A stretch of 64,000 bases of DNA from Pseudoalteromonas amylolytica (GTDB taxonomy: Bacteria; Pseudomonadota; Gammaproteobacteria; Enterobacterales; Alteromonadaceae): assembly GCF_001854605.1 (NCBI RefSeq), contig NZ_MKJU01000027.1, positions 317,468 to 381,467 of the forward strand. The letters are read 5' to 3'. Below, one piece after another: positions 43,828 through 53,900 of the stretch. The notes beneath the pieces are model-generated. The model did no database searches, had not been told where the DNA came from, and saw only the letters and a program-made list of their open reading frames with translations. Both the position numbers and the translations under genes were made by a program. How positions within the stretch are numbered: position 1 is the stretch's first letter; each line of letters opens with the position of its first letter.

Positions 43828-45790
43828 TTTTACTAAAAAATTCCGAAGGGGTCATTAATTTACCTGCAACTGCTGCAATAGCCACAACCGTTGGAGAAGC
43901 TAAGTAAACACTCCCAGGCCCAGAACGACCTGGAAAGTTTCTATTTTGAGAGCTAATTGTTACCTCACTCGATTGTTTTGAAACACCAGGGCCTGCGTTG
44001 ATACATGCACCACAAGAAGGGTCGATTAACTTGGCTCCAAAGCTTTCAAATAGCGATATATAATTTTTCTCTTCACAATATGATTTGACGTTGTCACTGC
44101 CAAACTGAATGTAAAAGTCAATATTGTCTGGCTTTTCCAAACCGAGCTTCTTTGCGTGAAGTAACACTTGCGCATACAGATCCATATCCGAATTTTTTCC
44201 TCCGGTGCATGAGCCTGCATAAGCTCTGTCAACTGTGATTGTGTTGAGTCTTTGAGCAAGAATATGCTCTAAAGAATGCACATTTCTAGGATCGCCAGGC
44301 AATGCAATTGATGGGCTAACCGAGCTGAGTTCCAATGAAAGTTGATGATCAAATTGGGCATCATCATCATTCACCAATTCAAGCAAAGCAGTTACTTGAT
44401 GCTCAGGTAAATCTCTCATTTTCTCTATGTAATCAAGGGTCACAGAATCTACTTCAAAAATTGCGGTGGTAGCGCCCATTTCAACCGCCATATTGGCAAT
44501 CGTCGCGCGTTCGTCGATTGATAAGTGTTTGATTCCGTCTCCTTTATATAGGAGTACGCAGCCAAGTGCTTCTGAATGCTTAAAGAAATCTAATGTCAGC
44601 AACTGAAGTACGATATCTTTAGCGGTACACCATGGGGGGAGTTCGCCAACCAACTCTATTGCAACGGTCTTTGGCATGGTAAATTTTACATCTTTCGTAA
44701 ACCATGCATTTGCCATATCCGTTGCCCCAACACCAAATGCAAAACACCCCAACGCGCCAGCGGTGCAAGTATGGCTGTCAGTCCCTATGATTACCTGTCC
44801 AGGTAGAGCGAGATCTTCCATCACCGCATTGTGGCATATTGCAGACTTTTCGCTAGCAGAGCGTCCTGAGTAGTAGGTTAGGCCATTGAGCTTCACGAAC
44901 TCTAACTGTGTCTCAATAAGTCTGTTGGCTTGGACGGCCAAGTGTTGCTTTTGCGCAGGTAGCGTTTGCTCTAAAAATGTTAAATGGTCTTGAAAGCAAA
45001 CGATAGATGTTGGGTCCGTTAATGTCGCGTTATGACCTAATTCGCTTTCAAACAGTGATATGCACATAGGTGAAACATATTCGTGAGAAAACCTTAGATC
45101 AACATGACAAAAAGACACTTCATTGGACTGATGATCTGAATAGATTGAACTGAGTCTATTTTTTACTATTTTTTGTAATAAATTTAGGGGGGTAGCCTCA
45201 TCGAAGACCGTAATCGGCTGTTTGTTTTTATGGTGTTCAATATTAAATTTAAACAACCCCCCTTTGTAAATGATTTCTCTATCAATTCGCGACATAGATT
45301 CGCTGAACTTGTCCAGCGGGATCGGTTGTTTGTCAAACACATACTCTAATATTGAAAAATCTGTGGTAGGAAACAACCCAATATTAATACAGTTCTGATA
45401 GTAGATTTTTTCAAATGATTTGGCGACGATGACTTTTGCGCCTAGTGCTTTTTCAGCATAAGGTGAATGTTCTCTTGAAGAGCCACAGCCCTTTGAATTT
45501 CCAGATACTATCACACACGGGTTAATACGCTTTATATCGCCTTCGTGCACAACCCCTTGCCTCAAGCCGAGATAGGCAAAGTCAGCTAGCTTCTCATCGT
45601 ACCAAAAGCAGCACCAACCGGGAGTTATCTCGTCTGTGGAGATGTTATCCAATAAATCGTTGCAAATATCTTGTTTTAGGTATTCATCAAGAGATTTCAC
45701 ACCTTGGTTATTAATTTGCACTTCTATTTGCTGGGGGGTGTTTGTGAGTACGAATGCTCTCCCATTCGTATCAATATAGTTTTTTGACAC
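43817..45790 (-). CDS. Fused LeuD-LeuC-like isomerase (HphCD-type)
   Basis: A 657-aa fusion. The N-terminal about 190 residues are the LeuD/swivel domain (GNSKGCGSSREHSPYAEKA, FEKIYYQNCINIGLFP). The rest is the LeuC domain with the 4Fe-4S cluster Cys region: QVIIGTDSHTCTAGALG, AYAGSCTGGKNSDMD and DPSCGACINAGPGVS. The order is swivel first, the reverse of LeuC-LeuD and of classic aconitase. The HphCD protein of cyanobacterial homophenylalanine synthesis is the fusion it reminds me of. It would isomerise 2-substituted malate to the 3-substituted form. The start is GTG at 45790, just after the LeuA-like stop. The substrate is inferred. Confidence 0.85.
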   Translation of the reverse strand: MSKNYIDTNGRAFVLTNTPQQIEVQINNQGVKSLDEYLKQDICNDLLDNISTDEITPGWCCFWYDEKLADFAYLGLRQGVVHEGDIKRINPCVIVSGNSKGCGSSREHSPYAEKALGAKVIVAKSFEKIYYQNCINIGLFPTTDFSILEYVFDKQPIPLDKFSESMSRIDREIIYKGGLFKFNIEHHKNKQPITVFDEATPLNLLQKIVKNRLSSIYSDHQSNEVSFCHVDLRFSHEYVSPMCISLFESELGHNATLTDPTSIVCFQDHLTFLEQTLPAQKQHLAVQANRLIETQLEFVKLNGLTYYSGRSASEKSAICHNAVMEDLALPGQVIIGTDSHTCTAGALGCFAFGVGATDMANAWFTKDVKFTMPKTVAIELVGELPPWCTAKDIVLQLLTLDFFKHSEALGCVLLYKGDGIKHLSIDERATIANMAVEMGATTAIFEVDSVTLDYIEKMRDLPEHQVTALLELVNDDDAQFDHQLSLELSSVSPSIALPGDPRNVHSLEHILAQRLNTITVDRAYAGSCTGGKNSDMDLYAQVLLHAKKLGLEKPDNIDFYIQFGSDNVKSYCEEKNYISLFESFGAKLIDPSCGACINAGPGVSKQSSEVTISSQNRNFPGRSGPGSVYLASPTVVAIAAVAGKLMTPSEFFSKNEH

Positions 45791-45791
45791 C

Positions 45792-47006
45792 TTAATTCAC
45801 ACCTTCAATTACGCTGTATATTTCATCATCGGTAAGTGGACGATGTCGCTGAGAAGCAAATTTCAAAATATTGTCCACTAATTCTGATGTAATTAAGACA
45901 TCGCTTTGTTCTAGCCAATTGATTACATTCGCTTTTCCTGACATATAGTTAATTTCAATTTCATTTTCTCGGGAGAAAGCAGAGGCAGGCACTGATGAAT
46001 AAATCAAATCACATAACATGGGGTTCTCGAGTAGCTTGGACTTTCTAATTGCCGCAGCATGGACGCCAGAGGCTGTTTTAAACACATTGGCACCAAACAC
46101 AGGATAATTGTCGGGGATGGTCTGCTTAAAATAAGTTGCTGACAATTCGACATAATTTTTTAACTTACTGACATCCCATTGTGTATAGCCCTGTAAGAAC
46201 AAATTAACGATGATTTGGTCAATAGCCGCATTTCCTGTGCGTTCACCTATGCCAAGTGCGGTCCCATGAATACGATCACAGCCAGCCAAGATAGCTTCCA
46301 TAGAGTTTATTAAGGCTAACCCTCGATCATTGTGGCCATGCCAGTCAAAACCGATCTGATAGTCGCGTTGTTCAAAATATGCTACTGACCAAGAAACGAT
46401 TTCACGCACACCGGCAGGAGTGCTTTGGCCAACCGTGTCACATAACACAATTCTGTTGAGGCCTAGCTCAATTGCAAGATCATACATAGATGAGAGCGTG
46501 CTAGGTAATGCTCTAGTGGCATCTTCAATTACTAAAGTTGGTGTTAATCCTTGGGATAAACTGAATTCAAGCGTTGTTCTTGAAATTGAAATAATATGTG
46601 CTAAATCCCATTTTTCGACCAGTTGTCTTATGGGACTTACCGCGATAAATAATAGGGGTTCAATTGGTCTCCCCATTATTTCTGATAGTGAAATAATGGG
46701 TTTTATATCCTCGATATGTGTTCTACCTGCGCAGCAAGGCTTTATTTTAAGCTGGCAGTTTGAGATATGAGAAACGAGCGATTTAATATTATTAAAAGCA
46801 CGTTTATTTGCCGATGGAAAGCCGATATCGAGATACTCTACACCTAATTTTTCCATAGAGGAAATGAGTTCTTTTTTCTCATCTAATTCAGGTAGCCAAA
46901 CGCCTGGAGATTGAATGCCGTCTCTGAGTGATTCATCTAAAAGCGATACTTTTCTTTTTAATTTAGAGCTTTCATTCCAATTATGGATTAATTCCTTTTT
47001 ATGCAT
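45792..47006 (-). CDS. LeuA/HphA-like 2-oxoacid chain-elongating synthase
   Basis: A 404-aa DRE-TIM metallolyase that joins acetyl-CoA to a 2-oxoacid. The catalytic stretch is LLDESLRDGIQSPGV, the metal His-x-His is FDWHGHNDRGLAL, and GTALGIGERTGNAAID is the family C-terminal signature. DESLRDGIQSP is a departure from LeuA and homocitrate synthase (LRDGEQ) and resembles what I recall of HphA. It lacks the about 150-aa regulatory domain of leucine-inhibited LeuA. It is the first gene of the leftward operon, with AAGGAA 7 nt before the ATG. The acceptor (phenylpyruvate, 4-hydroxyphenylpyruvate or an aliphatic 2-oxoacid) cannot be decided. Confidence 0.85.
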   Translation of the reverse strand: MHKKELIHNWNESSKLKRKVSLLDESLRDGIQSPGVWLPELDEKKELISSMEKLGVEYLDIGFPSANKRAFNNIKSLVSHISNCQLKIKPCCAGRTHIEDIKPIISLSEIMGRPIEPLLFIAVSPIRQLVEKWDLAHIISISRTTLEFSLSQGLTPTLVIEDATRALPSTLSSMYDLAIELGLNRIVLCDTVGQSTPAGVREIVSWSVAYFEQRDYQIGFDWHGHNDRGLALINSMEAILAGCDRIHGTALGIGERTGNAAIDQIIVNLFLQGYTQWDVSKLKNYVELSATYFKQTIPDNYPVFGANVFKTASGVHAAAIRKSKLLENPMLCDLIYSSVPASAFSRENEIEINYMSGKANVINWLEQSDVLITSELVDNILKFASQRHRPLTDDEIYSVIEGVN

Positions 47007-47302
47007 ACTGAATTCCTTTTAAAATACGTCTAGAAAACTATCTTATTGAATTGTAGGCGTTTCAATTTTCAATACGGTAAGCCTTGTTTTCGATTTAGTC
47101 AATAGTAAAAAGTCTTTCTTGGTATTAAATAAAAGTCTTTTACTAAGAGCTCAATGTTGATGTATCTAGGTGATAGTAATCTTAAGTTTGATTGCTAAGG
47201 TGCTTCTTTTTGTTGTTATTTGGTTCTCTAATTTGCCAATTTTATGGGGAGGTTTTTCTGTGAGTATTGGGGGGAGATAAACAGTGAACGCGTGAATATT
47301 CT

Positions 47303-47398
47303 TTAACTCTCAGATTTGTTGGTTTCATCTAAATGCTCAGTAATCATCAAGGCTGTACGGTGGTTTCGCGTAATGTTTGTGTTTAAATTTTCACTCAT
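47303..47398 (-). CDS. Possible 31-aa protein after the 51-aa frame
   Basis: A tiny frame, MSENLNTNITRNHRTALMIT and on to EHLDETNKSES, begins 5 nt after the stop of the 51-aa frame. It is polar and could be the second cistron of a pair, or the shifted tail of a single protein. It shows only a weak ribosome site. This is a low-confidence call kept for completeness. Confidence 0.22.
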   Translation of the reverse strand: MSENLNTNITRNHRTALMITEHLDETNKSES

Positions 47399-47403
47399 CT
47401 TAA

Positions 47404-47559
47404 TTAAGTTGGAACTTTATTCAAAAAAAATACTAAAGACTCCGTGGCATATTTACTATGCATTGGAGTGTCTCTTTCTCTAAAGTAGGCATCGGAAGCC
47501 AGTGCAAACAACTCTCTATAGGCCATATACATTGCCGTTATTCTATTTTTTAGTGTCAT
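47404..47559 (-). CDS. Possible 51-aa protein in the divergent region
   Basis: A short frame below the size limit of automatic calls. It starts MTLKNRITAMYMAYRELFAL, continues SDAYFRERDTPMHSKYATES and ends LVFFLNKVPT. The composition is that of a real small helical protein, and a GAGAG purine stretch precedes the ATG. It is followed on the same strand 5 nt later by another small frame. The family is unknown. It might be a small regulatory or accessory protein of the cluster. Confidence 0.35.
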   Translation of the reverse strand: MTLKNRITAMYMAYRELFALASDAYFRERDTPMHSKYATESLVFFLNKVPT

Positions 47560-47907
47560 AAGGCTCTCTCAGTTTTTTTACCGTAAACTGCAATAACTTG
47601 CCTTTTAGTCAGTACTTGTGTGATCTCGTCACACTTTGTGAGGTTCATGAAAAGTTCATTAATAGTAGGGGGTTATCGTGGTCTTCCCTTTGGGAGCCAC
47701 AGGTTTCCTGACATAGAGGTGATTTTTGTCGAAAATCTTTAAAATTGAAAATCATGGAATAAAAAGCGGTTGTGGCGGTATGTAGGTGTAAGTGGGTGCC
47801 TAATCAAAATTTCCCTAATTTGTGTAATTTTAATTGTTGAAAATAACTCTATAAACTTTTAATCTTGTTCAAGACAAAAATATAAATAATAAGTCACGGA
47901 AAGATAA

Positions 47908-50900
47908 ATGAGTTTTAACCTAAGTAGTATTCAGCAAGATATTCTCTTCGATCAGCTAAAAAATAAATGTTCTTCACGCTACAACATTGGCGGTTACATA
48001 GAAATAGACGACCAAGCACAGCTGTCGTTGTCGAAAATACAATCTGCCCATGAACTGCTCATTTCAACATTTGATGTATTTGGAATTCGTATCATCGAGT
48101 CAGATGATGGATTTGAACAATACATCACAGATGAACGTTCGACCGAGCTTCCTTTGGTTGATGTCAGTCAGCAAAGTAATCCAGATAACGCGTTTGACGT
48201 TTTTATAAAAAGTGTGTTTTCTTCTCCTATGGAGCTGATAGGTAAGGAACTTTATAAATTTTACTTGGTAAAACTCGCGCCTGGACAATTTCGTTATGTG
48301 GCACTCGCGCACCATGTGATCATGGATGGATTTGGATTCGCTAACCTTGTCAAAAGCCTGTCTCTTTTTTATCGAGGTGAACAACTTCAGCAGCCAGCTA
48401 TGCCGTGGCAGGAAGTTGTAGAGCGCGAAAAGCGTTACATGATGAGTGCTAAGGCTGAGAAAGACAAAAATTTTTGGAATGAATATGATTTTCCGCATAA
48501 ACAGCCTTTATTTACTCCTTACTCCCAATATAAAGAAAGTCAAAAAAATGATGCGAGTGTAAGGGTTAAATTGCCACTTTCTGAAAATTATGTCGCTCAA
48601 ATAGAAAGGGTGAGTGAGCGGCTGAATGTAGCAATAAACAGCGTTTACTGTGCGTTGGTGACGGGTTTTATACATAAAACATTTGGCAAGAATAATGTGA
48701 CAATCGCAATGCCAGTGCACAACAGAAAGGGCGCGATTGAACGTAATATGTTGGGGGCGTTTTTGAGCTATTCGCCCATGAATGTAGATATTAAATTAGG
48801 TGATAATTTAGAGAGTATCACCCAAAGAATTATTAAAGTTCAAAAAAAGCTGCTACGTCATCAGCAGTATCCTATAAGTCAAGTAATCACTAACCGCAAA
48901 GAGTTAGGCTTAACAGAACCCAGCTTTGATTTTCAATTTAATTACTTAAAACTGGATAGGGCACTGGTATTTGAAAATGACAATTCAGATATTGTATTTG
49001 TTACAAATAACGATGAAAAACTGCCACTATCGGTAACCGTGTGGGAACATGCTCAAACAGGGGTTGTTGAGCTGTTAATAGATTTACAAACTGAATACTT
49101 TTCTCCAAAAGATATTGAAGTTATACCAGATAGGTTGCTTGATTACGTTGCGCATATACTTGAAGATGAAACCCAAGAGTTAAAAGAGCTTAGCGTTATT
49201 AACCACTGTGAACGTCAGCGATTGATTCAGGGGCAATTAAATAATTCAAACGAAAGTCTTGAAATATTGATTAAGCATGGCTTGGAGCTACATAGCGATA
49301 AGCTCGCTTTGGTTGATGAAAATGAAACTTTATCGTTCGCACAACTTGTTGCTCACAGAAATGCCATCGCCAATAAGTTAAAAGATCTTGGCTACAGCAA
49401 GGGAGATACGTTGGGGTTATGCTTTGAACGTAGTAACTTAAGCATCGTCACAATGCTGGCATGTTTGCACAGTGGTATTTCATTCGTACCTATCTCACAT
49501 GACTTCCCACTTAGCAGAATAAAACATATTAGTGATACCGCAGAACTCAAAGGCATACTTACACAAAGCCAACTGCTTTCTAGGGTTGCAGATTTGTCTT
49601 TACCTGTCTGTGCGCTTGATACTCATTGGCAAGTGATGGTAAGCGCAGAGCAAGGTACGTGTTCGTCAGTTTCGATAGATGATGAGATGCTTGCGTATAC
49701 CATGTTTACATCAGGTTCAACGGGGCAGCCTAAAGGTGTTAGTATCAGTCGAGGAGCGCTTGCTAACTTTTTAATCGGTGCAACTGAGCAGTTATCAAGC
49801 TGTTTTTCGCAGCATACAAGAACGCTGGCAATCACCACTTATATCTTTGATATTTCGTTGCTTGAAATCTTAGGCACTCTCATCAAAGGGGGAACCCTCT
49901 ATCTTGCTTCCAATACCGATACGGTTAATCCAGACCGTCTCTGTGAGATGATTGAAAGCCACAATATCAATTTGCTACAAGCAACGCCTACTACTTGGAA
50001 AATGCTATTTGAGTCAGGTTGGTCTGGCAGTTCGAACTTGAATGCATTGGTTGGAGGTGAGCCTGTAACCGCTTCTTTAGCACAACAGCTCCTTAATGCG
50101 TGTCATCAAGTCTGGAACTGTTATGGCCCAACAGAAGCAACTATATGGTCAATGATCAAACAGATATCGAAGACATCTACCGCTGCAATGTCGCGAATTG
50201 GTGGTACATTGCCTGGGTATCAGCATTTTGTTCTGATGGATAACGGAGATATAGCGCCGCACGGAGTGGTTGGGGAATTATGCATTAGTGGAGCGAGTCT
50301 ATCAGTCGGTTATTTGGGTGACACAACCAAAACCGAATTACAATTTCTGTGTAGTGAATTTTTATCTAACAGGTATGGCATTGAGCGTTTTTATAAAACA
50401 GGTGACTATGTCAGGCAAGTTGACGCCGATGATTTTGAATATATTGGTCGTATCGATGAGCAGGTTAAAGTCAATGGTTTTCGTATTGAACTTGCCGAAA
50501 TTGAAGAAGTATTAAGAAAAAACAAATCGATACGAGAAGCTGTTGTTGTTGTAAATAAGCAAAGCAATCCGAGCGGTATTCTAGTCGGATATGTGGAAAT
50601 TACCTCTGATTTTTGTGGCGATATTGAGGAGCTTATCACTTATTCGAAGCAGGCATTATCTCAACAGTTACCATATTACATGATACCCGCTGAGATATTT
50701 CATATTGATGCTATACCAAAAACAGCAAATGGTAAGACTGATAGAAAGCAACTTGCAAATAAGCAACTAGAGTCGAGCATAGAGAGTTGCGTTAAGACAC
50801 AAGAACAGGAGCATATGGCCCATCTATGGGCGCAAGTCTTAAATGTATCAGTTGAGCACATTGGTGCACATAGCAACTTCTTTTCTTTGGGTGGCAGCTC

Positions 50901-53900
50901 GGTAATTGCAGTCAAACTGATCTCGTTGTTACGTAAATCTGGCTTTAAAGAGGCGGCAGTTCAGGATGTATTTGCAAGCAAAAACCTCGCTCAAATGGTG
51001 AGCAAGCTACATGAAAGCAGAGAAAGTACAGCACATACACACAATGGTATAGCGCTTGAAGAAAGAATTCCTTTGACCTCTTCTCAGCAACGACTGTGGA
51101 TGGTCGAGCAATTGCAAGGCGACAGCCCTGAATACAATATGTTCGTGGCCTTAAATACCGAAGGGAAGGTTAATGTTGACAAGGTCGAACGGGCATTTAA
51201 AGATGTTATTAACCACTACCCAATCTTAACAGCAAACTTTGAGCAGGTTGAAGGCGTACCAGTTCAATACCTGCCTGCGCACTGGAATTGGCAATTAGAC
51301 AAGCAAGACTTAAGCAAGCTAAATGAGTCGAAAAAGCACTCTGCTGTACAAGCTGTCATATACAAAGCACAAAGAGAAACTTTTGATTTAACTAAAGATG
51401 TCAAGCTTAAAGCAAGTTACATTGATTTAGGGTCTGATGAAGGTGTGTTGTTAATTAATATTCATCACATCGTGGCCGATGGATGGTCGGTTGGCTTCTT
51501 GTTAGAAGCCTTTAAGCGCTTTTACCTTGGTTTGATAAATGCTGAAGGAGGCTGTGAAACGTCCAATAACGATGCTCAAAATCATTACCTTGAGTATGCA
51601 GTGTGGGAAAATGCTACGCAATCGAGTCACACGTTTAACGCAGAATCGGCTTATTGGCGCGAGAAGCTTGAAGGCATTCCCGATACTCATAATTTGCCAC
51701 TTTGCAAACACAGACCTCAAACAAAATCGAACACTGGTTTAGCGCAATACCATAGCCTACCTGCTCAGCTTAATAGAAAGCTGCTGGATTATGCTCAGCA
51801 AAATGAAACCACCCCATTCGTTATTGTTCACAGTGCCCTGTCTCTCGTATTGTCTAGACACAGTGCCAGTAATGACGTGGTAATTGGTACGCCGTTTACA
51901 AACAGACGAAACGCGTTAGCGGAAGACGCAGTAGGGGTTTTTGTTAACCCTGTTGTTTTGCGGGCAAATACTAGAAATAGAACGATTGAGGCGTACTTGG
52001 CTGATATGAAGCAGCTCCATGTAGAAGCGCAAATCAATCAATCAATGCCGTTTGATAAGCTAGTTGATGAGCTTAAAGTAGAGCGAAATGCCCAGTATTC
52101 TCCTATATTTCAGATCGTCCTGAATGCTGATGATGGGGTGGCCGCGATTGAACAAAGTTTAAAGGCACTGCCATTTAGCGCTAAATGTCAGCAGTTAGAG
52201 AAAACAAACTCACGTTTTGACCTTGAAATAAACTTGCAAGTTAGCAGCGAAGAATCTCGATTACAGTACATATACGATGATAGTATTTTTACTGGCGAGT
52301 TTATCGAGACGCTTCATCAACACCTTACCAACACGCTCGAATCGTTTACTGGGCTTTCATTGCATGATGAAATTAATCAAGTCCGGACGCTATCTGAATC
52401 ACAGTTGCAAGAGCAACTGGTCGATTTCAATGACACGGAAGTGACGTTGCCTGGGCCTAGGCTACTACACCAGTTGTTTTTTGATGCACTAAGAGACTAT
52501 GCAGATTCTCCTGCGATAATTACATCCACACAAACGTTAACGTATAAGACCCTGTTTGAAAGGGCCTATGCACTGGCATTGTCTTTAAAAAAACTGGGTG
52601 TAGGGCCAGAAGTATTAGTCGCTATTTTATTACCAAAAACACCAGAGCAGATCATCGCAACGCTGGCTGTCAACATGGCAAAAGGCGCTTACTTACCACT
52701 TTCATTGGACTGGCCTGAGAGTCGAAATGCGGCGGTATTAAGGCAAGCAAACTGTACTTTACTCATTGATGAAAAAGGGGTTCATCAAGTTGCTGTTGAT
52801 GGTGATAAATTGCACAAAAGTATGTGCAGCACTGAACATGTTCAACACAGCAGTGATGAGCTTGCAGATTTAATCGCGAAATCAGACCTTTTCATGGCAC
52901 AGTCAGATTCAGATCTTGCCTATGTGATCTTTACATCTGGTTCAACGGGCAACCCAAAAGGGGTAGCAATTGAGCACCGAATGGCTGCCAATACAATTTT
53001 AGATATTAACAGTCGTTATGGCGTGACAGAACTTGACCGTGTGTTCGCTATTTCAGCTCTGAGTTTTGATTTATCGGTATATGATATTTTTGGTTTGCTG
53101 GCGAAAGGTGGTGCCATAGTGCTGCCTGACCCTGATAAGCTAGAGTTGCCGCAACATTGGCTAGAAATGGTTGAGCAACATGCTGTAAGTGTTTGGAATA
53201 CTGTGCCAACCTCCGCTGCGTTTTTATGTGAACAGGCCGAGTTAAAACAGCATGTTGTACCTTGCGTCAGGGTAATGATGATGAGTGGTGACTGGATTGC
53301 AACTGACTTACCAGCGCGCTTGTTTAAAACTTTCCCGCGGGCCAATGTGTATAGTTTGGGAGGGGCGACCGAAGGTTCAATTTGGTCAATAGACCACCCT
53401 ATTGTAGGCGATACAAGTGCGTTGAAGTCTGTGCCATATGGTAAGCCACTTGCTAACCAGAAGTTTTATATTTTGGATGAAAACTTGGCATTTATTCCAA
53501 AAGGGGTCACTGGTGAGTTATTTATTGCGGGTGAGGGCGTAGCTCGCTGCTATTACAATGATGAGCAACGTACAAGAGAAAGATATTTACCGCATCCAAT
53601 TCTAGCTGAAAGACTATACAGAACGGGCGACTTAGGGCGCTATTTGCCGGATGGCACAATTGAGTTTTGTGGGCGCAAAGATCATCAAGTAAAAATTAGA
53701 GGGTTCAGAATTGAGCTCGGTGAAATTGAGTTTCAGTTACTGCAAAGCCCACAGGTTAAAAGTGCTACGGTCATTGCTAAAGATGATAATTATGGACGCA
53801 AAAGGTTGGTTGCATATATTTGTCCAGCCAATGAAGCGTATTACGATGCACCAAAACAGGAATTAAAAAATCTAGCCCAAAACACTCAAAGTAATATCAA

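Larger units (their letters stand above)
47007..47907. promoter_or_regulatory. Divergent regulatory region of the peptide cluster
   Basis: About 900 bp between the leftward operon and the NRPS genes. It must carry both promoters. It is AT-rich throughout, with long T-runs and a purine-rich site (GGAAAG) just before the NRPS ATG. Two small leftward frames lie inside it (47404-47559 and 47303-47398). No classical operator, riboswitch or regulator gene is visible. The length is unusual for this compact cluster. Confidence 0.5.

Noticed and set aside
51050..52400. Heterocyclisation domain before the Cys-specific A domain
   Set aside because: The motif is HHIVADG, the ordinary condensation signature, not DxxxxD of Cy domains.
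50270..53345. Short frames inside the first NRPS gene on both strands
   Set aside because: The NRPS frame is continuous with ordered domains across all these positions; the short frames are chance openings.
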